NCBI RefSeq assembly: GCF_018448925.1
Contig: NZ_RCWE01000003.1
Coordinates: forward strand, 310,001-374,000
Length of the DNA stretch: 64,000 nucleotides
Source: Photorhabdus akhurstii
GTDB taxonomy: Bacteria > Pseudomonadota > Gammaproteobacteria > Enterobacterales > Enterobacteriaceae
Direction of reading: 5' to 3'
Shown: positions 11,451-18,701 of the stretch, piece after piece
Position numbering within the stretch: position 1 is the stretch's first letter
How the letters are laid out: every line of letters begins with the position of its first letter
The notes under the pieces: model-generated
Told to the model about the DNA's origin: nothing
Seen by the model: only the letters and a program-made list of their open reading frames with translations
Database searches by the model: none
Program-made: the position numbers and the translations under genes

Positions 11451-11706
11451 TCTATTTATTTCAATTCATTTTGAAACGGTATTTGATTAGTCAAAAAATA
11501 TTCATTAAATGGAACATACGAGGCATCATAGTCTAAATAAGTTTTCTACTGGAAGTGATAACCGGATTGATTGCCTACATTTTCTAACTCAAAAACCGAA
11601 TCTGAGTTTACATGCTTCTGAATTGATTGTTTTTAAACATATCTAAGGTTATATGTGTAAAAATAGGCTGTAAGAAATGAAACTCAGTCTATTTTAAACA
11701 TTGTAT
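11451..11706. other. Spacer between purL repeat and oxidase remnant
   Basis: AT-rich sequence with no ORF or RNA that I recognise. It begins the islet between the two purL-end copies. Confidence 0.4.
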
Positions 11707-12095
11707 TTACCATCCTAAATAATAATCATCAGCTAACCAGCATGGTCTGTTTAAATGAAACCATTCTTGTAAAAGATTTTCTGTTACACAAAATGCCCCT
11801 TCTGTCCACCCTTGTTGACTTGAATAAGCTTCACCAATGATATGAATTGATTCATCGCATATAGGGCGGCGCATATAAGGCATTACCTCATTAACATAAA
11901 TTCCTGCATGCCAGGCATGATAGCCGCCGCCATAAGGATCTTGAGACCAATCTTTAATTCGTGCAATATAAGGGGGTGGAATTTTTATTCCATGTAGTTC
12001 TTCAACTTGGCTCATAGCTTCATCAATTGAGTTTTTAGAAGCTTTATTATTTGGCACAAATATTTTTTCAATTTTTTCTTTCGATAGTTAGTCAT
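11707..12095 (-). pseudogene. C-terminal fragment of flavin amine oxidase
   Basis: The readable 116 residues (11707-12057, GTG start) contain D-P-Y-G-G-G-Y-H-A-W and H-I-I-G-E-A-Y-S-S-Q-Q-G-W-T-E-G-A. This is the FAD-contacting C-terminal motif of flavin monoamine and L-amino-acid oxidases. The rest of a typical 450-550 residue enzyme is absent. An ATG at 12093-12095 with an AAGGA ribosome site opens a short peptide (M-T-N-Y-R-K-K-K) in another frame. One base change in the A-runs near 12064-12078 would join it to the fragment. It is most likely a deletion remnant and cannot bind FAD on its own. It sits 26 bases from another flavin oxidase gene. Confidence 0.6.
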
Positions 12096-12121
12096 GTTGG
12101 TTTCCTTTTTGCGTATTAATA

Positions 12122-13288
12122 TCAGATTTTAAATGGAGTTACGTCATAGAATGTATGGCCATTAATAGCTAATTGGGCACATATCTTGCCAAGTAATGGC
12201 GTGAATTTAGCACCCCATCCAGAAGTATAAACGACAATATTTGAATGACCTGGTAACGAATCTAAGTAGAAAGGTTTGTCATCCTTTGGCATTGCTAACA
12301 TGCATGTAGATGTAAATTTGGGTTCTGGGTCAAGATATTCCATATGGTTCTTAACCCACTGGTTTGTACCTTCAAAATCACTTTTTGTTGGCGGTGTCCG
12401 TTGCTCTGGACTGTCATAAATTTTGAATGGATAATCTGGCGCTACTTTAATGTAGCCTGGGTTTTTCCAAGGCGCCTCAGGGAACCCATAATATAAATTA
12501 CTATTTTTAGCATTAGGTTTCTGGAATGCAAACCATGTTGGATAATTTATTTTTGGATTTTTTTTACGAAAATATGCAGAAACCATATCCCAGATTTCTA
12601 AATTAAGAATAGTACCCAAAGGCGAGATTAATTTATTGGTATATGGACCAACGGCCATGACGATTTTTTTGCCGTGATATATTTCTTTATTTGTCGTTAC
12701 AATTACTTCATTACAGCCATCTGATTCAATTTTTGTTACTAAATTGTATTCTTTAAAATGTACTCCATTATTGTGAGAAACATTATAGAGGGTTCTTAAA
12801 GTTGCAGGTAGATTAATAATACCACCGTTGGCTTGGAAAAAGCCTATATAATTATCGGGTATATTTTTAAATTGATACCAAGCTTCAATTTCTTTTGCGG
12901 TTAAATATTGATAAGGAATCCCCATTCTTTTCATTGTATTAATGGTAGAATTAATTCCGCCTTCGGTTGTTGGGATTGTTGGATCTCCAAACCAAAGGCT
13001 GCCAACATATGAAATAAGTTCAGTTACTGTTTGTTTTTGCAGCCTTTTCCATTCTGGGGTAGAATCAATAACCATTTGGGTCATAAAGTCATCATCGTAT
13101 TGAAAGCGGAACTGACGGGAAGCTTCCGCGCTACTAGATAATTGATTAAAGAAGGAAGATTGCTCTAGGACGAGAACATCTTTTCCGTTTAATGTAGTGT
13201 GTCCCCCAAAAAAGGATGTTGCATTATATGCTGTGGAAAGGCCAATCAATCCACCACCAATAACGATTAACTCATATATTTTAGCCAT
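12122..13288 (-). CDS. DAO-family FAD oxidase, sarcosine oxidase-like
   Basis: This 388-residue flavoprotein belongs to the D-amino-acid oxidase superfamily, near monomeric sarcosine oxidase and N-methyltryptophan oxidase. The dinucleotide motif I-V-I-G-G-G-L-I-G-L is at 8-17 and an acidic ribose-binding position follows at 42 (L-E-Q-S). S-T-C-M places a Cys at 329 where sarcosine oxidases attach FAD covalently. The C-terminal Y-T-S-G-W-G-A-K-F-T-P-L-L-G fits the flavin-site segment. It probably oxidises a secondary or N-methylated amine and produces peroxide; the substrate is unknown. It is transcribed with the amine-oxidase remnant in an islet bracketed by purL-end repeats. A small second copy of its 3' region lies at 14546-14625. 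Confidence 0.75.
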   Translation of the reverse strand: MAKIYELIVIGGGLIGLSTAYNATSFFGGHTTLNGKDVLVLEQSSFFNQLSSSAEASRQFRFQYDDDFMTQMVIDSTPEWKRLQKQTVTELISYVGSLWFGDPTIPTTEGGINSTINTMKRMGIPYQYLTAKEIEAWYQFKNIPDNYIGFFQANGGIINLPATLRTLYNVSHNNGVHFKEYNLVTKIESDGCNEVIVTTNKEIYHGKKIVMAVGPYTNKLISPLGTILNLEIWDMVSAYFRKKNPKINYPTWFAFQKPNAKNSNLYYGFPEAPWKNPGYIKVAPDYPFKIYDSPEQRTPPTKSDFEGTNQWVKNHMEYLDPEPKFTSTCMLAMPKDDKPFYLDSLPGHSNIVVYTSGWGAKFTPLLGKICAQLAINGHTFYDVTPFKI

Positions 13289-13465
13289 AAACGTACCTTT
13301 ATTGTAGTGTATACTTTGTAAAATATAGAATATTTACTGCCTATCCTGATGGGAATAACTGGTACAGGCAGTTTGAATACGAACTAACTTAATTTAGCTG
13401 TTTGATAGCTAACTAATATAAATATACAAGTCTTTTAGGATTATATATTAATATTTTTTTCTAAA

Positions 13466-14065
13466 TTAATAAACTTCGTAGTTTTGTCCGGTTTGAGCTC
13501 CGTCGACACTTTTTCTAAAAGCAAGTGCTACACGGCTAGCAGGAACAGCATTAAAACCTGGGAAAAACTCACTGTATTTATCCAATGATTCCTGTAAGAC
13601 ATTAGGGCTAACGCTGTTTATACGAATTCCCCTTGGCATTTCAATTGCTGCACATTTTACAAATGCCTTAACACCACCATTTGCCATCGCTGCTGATGCC
13701 CCTTGTAGGATAGGGTCGTCCATTATAATTCCAGTTGTTAAAGTAAAACTTCCGCCATCGTTAATATAGTCCATCCCCAACAGTACTAAGTTAATTTGGC
13801 CTTTGAGTTTACTGTTTATTGCTATTTCGTTTAACTCTGGAGTTAATTTTGAAACTGATCCAAAATGTGCGCTACCTGTTGCACTGACTACAGCATCAAC
13901 TTTGCCAATTCTCTCATACATGCTTTTAATACTATCAACGGAAGTGATATCAACTACAACGTCTAAGCCATTTCTTCCGGCACGAATGACTTCGTGATTT
14001 TTTTCTAATTCTTCCGAGATTGCTTTTCCTATTGTACCGCTTGCTCCAATAACAATAACTTTCAT
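13466..14065 (-). CDS. Short-chain dehydrogenase, divergent active site
   Basis: This 199-residue Rossmann protein has G-A-S-G-T-I-G at residues 7-13 and V-V-S-A-T-G in place of N-N-A-G. The region expected to hold Tyr-x-x-x-Lys reads N-G-G-V-K, so the usual catalytic Tyr is an Asn while the Lys stays. This is a known feature of some short SDR proteins. The end (R-I-N-S-V-S-P-N) is typical of the family. It is encoded in the same direction as the flavin oxidase, 177 bases upstream of it, and may act on the same unknown pathway. The substrate is not predictable. Confidence 0.7.
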   Translation of the reverse strand: MKVIVIGASGTIGKAISEELEKNHEVIRAGRNGLDVVVDITSVDSIKSMYERIGKVDAVVSATGSAHFGSVSKLTPELNEIAINSKLKGQINLVLLGMDYINDGGSFTLTTGIIMDDPILQGASAAMANGGVKAFVKCAAIEMPRGIRINSVSPNVLQESLDKYSEFFPGFNAVPASRVALAFRKSVDGAQTGQNYEVY

Positions 14066-14359
14066 TTCTGTTTACCCTTTCCTAATTAATAAAATTTTCT
14101 CGACTACATCGTTGCATAATGAATATTACTTTTAACTCGACATAAGTGGAAGTCTCTAATAATGCTAGAGCATAAAATGAAATTTACAACTCCAATAGTT
14201 GAATCAAACAACAGTGCGGGGTGGATTTGTACAAAATAAGCTCAAATTGAGTCTTTTTAAGACTCTTTTGGGGTATTTTTTCTTAATAATTTAAGTTTGA
14301 ATATATTTTTTACGAGATATCAAAAACATACTGTCAGAGATTCATGGTGTCCAAATAAA
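14066..14359. other. Upstream region of SDR gene
   Basis: AT-rich DNA with a small hairpin (GAGTC-TTTTTAA-GACTC, about 14240-14256). No gene was recognised. Confidence 0.35.
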
Positions 14360-14534
14360 GTGGAGCGAAGATAGTCCGTGGATGTGCATTTTCCGTAATG
14401 CTCGTAGGTAGTTAAGGTAAGTACCACGGTGTAAGTGAATTGTGTCAACCGGTTTTTCCGGCTGATAGTGTTGATTGGCTTCATTGTGATTCTTTGTTTC
14501 GTAACTGACGTGAGATCACAGTTGAAGCCATTTT
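14360..14534 (+). repeat. purL 3' end repeat, copy B (degenerate)
   Basis: This is a direct repeat of 11276-11450. It contains the last codons of purL with substitutions, the stop region, the CAGCCGG-type hairpin (one stem base changed) and the second inverted repeat. It cannot be translated as part of purL and marks the right edge of the oxidase islet. Confidence 0.85.
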
Positions 14535-14545
14535 TTATTTGTTTT

Positions 14546-14625
14546 CGCATTCCATCCAGAGGTATAAACGGCTATGTTTGGATGATTTGGTAATGAATCT
14601 AGATAGAAAGGTCTTTCACTCTGTG
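14546..14625 (-). pseudogene. Fragment of second DAO-type oxidase gene
   Basis: About 80 bases resemble 12209-12289, the part of the flavin oxidase gene that encodes the C-terminal Y-L-D-S-L-P-G-H and G-W-G region. They lie directly right of purL-end copy B. The order purL-end then oxidase 3' end therefore occurs twice, which suggests a tandem duplication that has since lost most of one copy. Confidence 0.6.
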
Positions 14626-14798
14626 GTTAACATAATTATATAAATTTTCTAGACTCATTATATTGAGCGTATGGAAATGTGCTGGTTTTGCCGAATGCGA
14701 AGTTGATAGATAAATCGATTTCGATTCCAGTCGTGTTGCTTGAGGATAGACCTATTAATTAATAAGGGGTTGGAGTTTAATAGAGCGAAAGGGAAGAA

Positions 14799-15200
14799 TC
14801 ACATCATCCTGACCTCAGAGAGTAAATCGGGGTGACGATCCAACACTTTAAGCAACTTCACCAAAGCTAGAGATGGCTTGGTCTTACCGTTTTCATAGCG
14901 CGAGAAAGCATTGATACCACCGCCGAAGATTTCAGAAGCTTCCCGCTGATCAAGCGCGAGCTTCTTACGTACTCTGGCAATGAACTTAGGATCGACTATG
15001 GCCGCGTTGACTTGCTTCGAGAATGTCCGCATTTCGCACATGACGCGTTCCGATTCCGCAGCATCCAAAATAGATTCGGCGCAGGCAGGGCAAAAGTCGC
15101 CTGTTACCGCAGAAATGATGGTGGTTTCGCCCTTGTAAGTATAGGGCAGATCGCGGGTGTCATGGATAAGTTCCGCTGCACCGCAAACAGGGCATTTCAT
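14799..15200 (-). CDS. mqsA: MqsA-type antitoxin and repressor
   Basis: MqsA neutralises the MqsR ribonuclease and represses its own operon. The start at 15200 gives M-K-C-P-V-C and 133 residues, with GGAG 8 bases upstream; the ATG two codons earlier is too close to that site. The N-terminal zinc domain has C-P-V-C (residues 3-6) and C-P-A-C. The C-terminal HTH (about 67-133) has E-A-S-E-I-F-G-G-G-x-N-A-F-S-R-Y-E, nearly identical to E. coli MqsA as recalled. It follows the toxin gene by 15 bp, the inverted gene order (toxin first) known for this system. Confidence 0.9.
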   Translation of the reverse strand: MKCPVCGAAELIHDTRDLPYTYKGETTIISAVTGDFCPACAESILDAAESERVMCEMRTFSKQVNAAIVDPKFIARVRKKLALDQREASEIFGGGINAFSRYENGKTKPSLALVKLLKVLDRHPDLLSEVRMM

Positions 15201-15215
15201 GTTCATAGCTCCTAT

Positions 15216-15512
15216 TCATAACTCTTTGAAGGACACGATCAGCACGTCATCAATGACCGTCAGTTTCAGGTACACGTCGCCTACCTGTATACTTGGTCGG
15301 TACACATCTTGCCAGACAGAATGATCAGAGTAAGTAGTCATACTCTTGTAGAAGTCTGCTGGAGTGAGCGCCATCACTACGGCTAACATATCGGAGAACT
15401 CCAGCCCCAACTCATTCGCACCGACTCGCGCAGCATGTGTGGTACGTACCTTTCCAGCTTTAATCAAGGTTTTGACCACTGATAACTTACAATGTGGGGT
15501 CCGTTTTTCCAT
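15216..15512 (-). CDS. mqsR: MqsR-type mRNA interferase toxin
   Basis: MqsR is a ribosome-independent RNase of the RelE fold that cuts mRNA at GCU sites. The 98-residue protein matches E. coli MqsR closely: M-E-K-R-T-P-H at the start, D-F-Y-K-S-M-T-T-Y-S-D-H (catalytic Lys/Tyr region) and the C-terminal V-Y-L-K-x-T-V-I-x-D-V-L-I-V-S-F-K-E. It is first in the operon with mqsA and has an MqsA-like operator before its start. The pair looks intact. It lies between the oxidase islet and the glmY promoter region, where E. coli has no such genes, so it was probably inserted. Confidence 0.92.
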   Translation of the reverse strand: MEKRTPHCKLSVVKTLIKAGKVRTTHAARVGANELGLEFSDMLAVVMALTPADFYKSMTTYSDHSVWQDVYRPSIQVGDVYLKLTVIDDVLIVSFKEL

Positions 15513-15525
15513 ATGAGCGGATATT

Positions 15526-15538
15526 AACCTAGTTGGTT
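15526..15538 (-). promoter_or_regulatory. MqsA-like operator
   Basis: AACCTAGTTGGTT lies 14 bases upstream of the mqsR start and resembles the MqsA palindrome AACCT-N3-AGGTT with one changed base in one half. It would let the antitoxin repress the operon. Confidence 0.6.
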
Positions 15539-15790
15539 AGTATAATGCAATATCTCAAATTGAGTGGGATCTTGAACCATATATGGCGGTTCCCTGTTTT
15601 GGGTTTGGTACATATTTTCCCCCGAATAGAAATTTTTTTATTTCTATCTACGATGGTACATCATTGGCTGATAAAGGCCAGATATGAAGCAAATAATATC
15701 GGCCATTGACATGATAGCAATGCTGGTAATTCAAATGTGAAAGCTTTGTATCGGTGAATTCCTAGGCGTTTAGATGCCCAATTGTTCTAT

Positions 15791-15808
15791 TGTCTCAATT
15801 ACCCGACA
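15791..15808 (+). promoter_or_regulatory. GlrR binding site 1 upstream of glmY
   Basis: A perfect TGTC-N10-GACA motif, the recognition pattern of the response regulator GlrR (QseF). It lies about 220 bases upstream of the sigma-54 promoter. Confidence 0.8.
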
Positions 15809-15823
15809 AACATGCGTTATGAA

Positions 15824-15841
15824 TGTCTCAAAAAGGAGACA
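15824..15841 (+). promoter_or_regulatory. GlrR binding site 2 upstream of glmY
   Basis: A second perfect TGTC-N10-GACA motif, with its start 33 bases from the start of site 1 (about three helical turns). Confidence 0.8.
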
Positions 15842-15886
15842 TTTAATTATTTGATTTTAATCTATTTTTATTTGCATGATTTTGAG

Positions 15887-15904
15887 TGTCTTTAATTGGC
15901 GACA
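15887..15904 (+). promoter_or_regulatory. GlrR binding site 3 upstream of glmY
   Basis: A third perfect TGTC-N10-GACA motif, 63 bases from site 2 start to start. The AT-rich DNA between it and the promoter could bind IHF and loop the enhancer complex to sigma-54 polymerase. Confidence 0.8.
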
Positions 15905-16011
15905 GAAAATAAATTTTGCTCATATCGGAAAAGAAGCTGTTTAGTTGCTGAAACGTAACATTTAATTTTTTCTAAAGTAAAAACAGTTGGTTATGATTAT
16001 TTTTTTAATGT

Positions 16012-16028
16012 TGGCATGGAATCTGCAT
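16012..16028 (+). promoter_or_regulatory. Sigma-54 promoter of glmY
   Basis: TTGGCAT-N5-TGCA places GG (16013-16014) and GC (16025-16026) ten bases apart, the -24/-12 geometry of RpoN promoters. Transcription would start near 16038-16040. Confidence 0.8.
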
Positions 16029-16039
16029 TAAGCTGGCAC

Positions 16040-16235
16040 AGTTGCTCATTCAACTTCTTATGTCGGCCCACATTAGGTGGAGAGATGCCACATAAACCAT
16101 CGAATGATGCCAAAGTAAGGTGCCTACCGTCCAACTCAGTGATATCGCTTTCGGGCCTTATCAAACATCGGGCGACACGTGGAGTGAGGCACCAACCTAT
16201 GTCTGACTGTTGCAGATAAACAGCGGGCATGCGTT
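16040..16235 (+). ncRNA. glmY: GlmY small RNA
   Basis: GlmY is the decoy RNA that sequesters RapZ and so protects GlmZ, raising GlmS synthesis. The call rests on position between purL and glrK as in E. coli, the sigma-54 promoter with three GlrR sites upstream, and a 5' end (GTTGCTCATTCAAC..CTTATGTC) that resembles the E. coli GlmY start from memory. The 3' end is uncertain. A strong hairpin at 16245-16276 lies further down but has no U-tract. Short ORFs that overlap this segment on both strands are not convincing. Position and promoter evidence are strong, sequence evidence moderate. Confidence 0.7.
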
Positions 16236-16244
16236 ATCCTCACT

Positions 16245-16276
16245 GGCGGGATAGTAGCGAAAACTATTATCCCGCC
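16245..16276. other. Strong hairpin between glmY and glrK
   Basis: GGCGGGATAGTAG and its near-complement close a small loop, giving a 13-bp stem without a following T-run. It may end glmY transcripts or protect their 3' end, or it may be a leader structure for glrK. Confidence 0.5.
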
Positions 16277-16415
16277 GTCATCGCTCAGGTGTTTACCTGC
16301 CCCTTTGTACTGTTTGCGTCTTACACTGATTTTCAGTCACAGCAGAATTTATCAGCCGATGGGTTTTTCTATTCGCCCTTTGTCGGTTAGCATTGGTGTA
16401 CTGACAGGTTACGAG

Positions 16416-17855
16416 ATGATTTCCTTGAAAAAATGGCGTTTATTTCCGCGCTCATTGCGCCAATTAGTTGTCATGGCCTTCTGGCTGGTGTTATTGCCGT
16501 TGTTGGTTCTGGCTTATCAGGCTTACCAGAGTCTTGATCAACTCAGTGAGCAAGCGGCTGATATAAATCGTACCACGCTAGCGGATGCCCGCCGCAGTGA
16601 GGCTATGACAGGTATTGCATTGGAGATGGAGCGCAGTTATCGCCAATATTGTGTGTTAGGGGATAAGACGCTGGAAAACCTCTACCAAAGGCAATATCAG
16701 CAATACTTTAAGATGCTGAAAGATCAGATGGCGATACTTGATGATCAACAGCATATTAAGACGCTTAACAGCTTATTATCGCAATTGACAAAAATCAGTT
16801 GCTTCAATAGCGAACCTACCCAACCTGCCGCTCAATTACTTGAGCAATTCTCCAATGCTAATAGTCAAATGGTACAGACTACCCGTGATATTATTTTCAG
16901 CCGAGGAGAACAGCTACAGAGAGATATTGCTGAAAAAGGACAATTTTTTGGCTGGCAGAGTCTTATTTTATTTCTACTGAGTGCGTTATTGGTCGCGTTA
17001 TTTACTCGCATGATTATCGGGCCGGTTAAAGGGATTGAACGCATGATTAACCGATTGGGAGAAGGGCAATCATTAGGCGTTCGCATAGATTCTTTTCAGG
17101 GGCCGCGAGAACTCCGTTCTCTGGCACAACGGATTGTCTGGCTCAGTGAACGCCTGGCTTGGTTAGAATCACAACGCCATGAGTTTTTACGTCATATTTC
17201 TCATGAACTGAAAACCCCGCTGGCAAGTATGCGGGAAGGGACAGAACTACTGGCTGATGAAGTGGCAGGGCCATTAACGGCTGATCAGCAAGAAGTGGTT
17301 GCTATTCTTGATAATAGTAGTAAACATTTACAACAATTGATCGAGCAATTACTGGATTATAACCGTAAGCTGGCAGATGGCCCGACGGAGCAACAGCAGG
17401 TTTCTCTGCGGGAAATTGTTAATGAAGTGGTTTTATCACACAGTTTACCCGCGAGATCGAAGAATATTCAGACGGAAATTCAGCTTGATGCTGATATTTT
17501 ATGGGCAGAGCCTACGCTATTAATGCGGGTTATTGATAATCTCTACTCTAATGCGGTGCACTATGGCGCCGAATCCGGTAACATCTGGGTTTCAAGTCGT
17601 CAGATTGGCAAATATGTTCAAATTAATGTTGCTAATACCGGCACGCCCATTCCTGAATCAGAACGTAGTATGATTTTTGAACCGTTCTATCAGGGAACGC
17701 TCCAGCGCAAAGGTGCAGTGAAAGGCAGCGGTCTTGGGTTAAGTATTGCTCAGGATTGTATTAAGCGTATGGGGGGCGAACTGATATTGATTCAGAGCGA
17801 ATTTGCTGACGTCTGTTTTCGTATTAAATTGCCATTAACTGCTGAGAATGAATAA
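16416..17855 (+). CDS. glrK: Sensor histidine kinase GlrK (QseE)
   Basis: GlrK senses envelope signals and phosphorylates GlrR, which drives glmY from its sigma-54 promoter. The start at 16416 gives a 479-residue protein beginning M-I-S-L-K-K-W, close to the E. coli length; the upstream in-frame extension to 16305 is unlike the family. Two membrane helices (about 15-35 and 180-202) flank a periplasmic domain containing E-R-S-Y-R-Q-Y-C-V-L. A HAMP segment, the H-box H-I-S-H-E-L-K-T-P-L and ATPase boxes (N-L-Y-S-N-A-V; G-S-G-L-G-L-S-I-A) follow. It is the first gene of glrK-qseG-glrR. Confidence 0.95.
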   Translation: MISLKKWRLFPRSLRQLVVMAFWLVLLPLLVLAYQAYQSLDQLSEQAADINRTTLADARRSEAMTGIALEMERSYRQYCVLGDKTLENLYQRQYQQYFKMLKDQMAILDDQQHIKTLNSLLSQLTKISCFNSEPTQPAAQLLEQFSNANSQMVQTTRDIIFSRGEQLQRDIAEKGQFFGWQSLILFLLSALLVALFTRMIIGPVKGIERMINRLGEGQSLGVRIDSFQGPRELRSLAQRIVWLSERLAWLESQRHEFLRHISHELKTPLASMREGTELLADEVAGPLTADQQEVVAILDNSSKHLQQLIEQLLDYNRKLADGPTEQQQVSLREIVNEVVLSHSLPARSKNIQTEIQLDADILWAEPTLLMRVIDNLYSNAVHYGAESGNIWVSSRQIGKYVQINVANTGTPIPESERSMIFEPFYQGTLQRKGAVKGSGLGLSIAQDCIKRMGGELILIQSEFADVCFRIKLPLTAENE

Positions 17856-17858
17856 ATA

Positions 17859-18701
17859 ATGCATAACAGGTCTACTTACCGTTTTGTACAAAAGACGGAT
17901 CGGCAGAATATTGCGGTACAACCTGGGAAAAACGTGTTGGTTGCCAGATTGTTATTACCACGAGTTTCAATTTGGGGTTTTAGCATGATTTTGCTGATCT
18001 TCATCGTTTTTTTATTGGCGGGTTGCGTCAAAAATCCGGTTAATAATAATTTAACGGCAGTGACGCAAATGGTAATACCAGAGCAACGGGTAACGGATTA
18101 CCGTATTGTAGAATGTGAGTTAATGTGGGATTTAGAGACGCCGCCATCGATTGAGAATGTGCTTTACTGGCTGAGATTGATGGGCTGTTCAGATCGCCTG
18201 ACATCAGCTAAAGCGCGTAATATGGCGAAATACACTCTTCCGGTCACTTGGGATATGGCTTTTAAACAAAGTATTTTACTTAATAGTGCCGGGCCTACGT
18301 TGTCTGAACGTCGGAAAATGGTTGAAAATTTCAACAAATACAGGTTGAAATTCCCAGACTCGTTGCGACCGTTATTACAGTTATGGCGCGAACAGCAGGT
18401 TCAGCAAATTGCAGTGGCTGAGGAGCGGGCAAGATTCCAAAAATTACAGGCCGATACGGATAATAAACTTGATCGTCTGCGAGAAAGTCGCGCACGGTTG
18501 GAATTTGAGCTACAAGAAACTTCTCGTAAACTGGAAAACCTGACAGATATTGAGCGTCAGCTCTCTTCCCGTAAGCAAAATCAGGGGAGTGCTGGATCAG
18601 GTAATTCGGATAAACATGCTGAAACGCCAGCGACGACATTACCTAGCAAAAACAGTACGCCAAACAATACCTCTGAATCAGATAAAGGAGCCGCACCATG
18701 A
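17859..18701 (+). CDS. qseG: Outer-membrane lipoprotein QseG
   Basis: QseG is a lipoprotein that interacts with GlrK/QseE and is needed for full kinase signalling in enterobacteria. The 280-residue ORF has a hydrophobic segment with lipobox L-L-A-G-C near residue 55. That is late, so the true start may be internal, for example at the Met before I-L-L-I-F-I. The C-terminal part is a charged coiled coil ending in E-T-S-R-K-L-E-N-L-T-D-I-E-R-Q-L-S, recognisable from E. coli QseG. It is 3 bases after glrK and overlaps glrR by ATGA. Confidence 0.85.
   Translation: MHNRSTYRFVQKTDRQNIAVQPGKNVLVARLLLPRVSIWGFSMILLIFIVFLLAGCVKNPVNNNLTAVTQMVIPEQRVTDYRIVECELMWDLETPPSIENVLYWLRLMGCSDRLTSAKARNMAKYTLPVTWDMAFKQSILLNSAGPTLSERRKMVENFNKYRLKFPDSLRPLLQLWREQQVQQIAVAEERARFQKLQADTDNKLDRLRESRARLEFELQETSRKLENLTDIERQLSSRKQNQGSAGSGNSDKHAETPATTLPSKNSTPNNTSESDKGAAP

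Noticed and set aside
15997-16230. Overlapping ORFs of 67 and 77 codons on both strands
   Set aside because: They coincide with the GlmY RNA and its promoter; no ribosome site or protein family fits, and the sigma-54/GlrR signals explain the conservation better.
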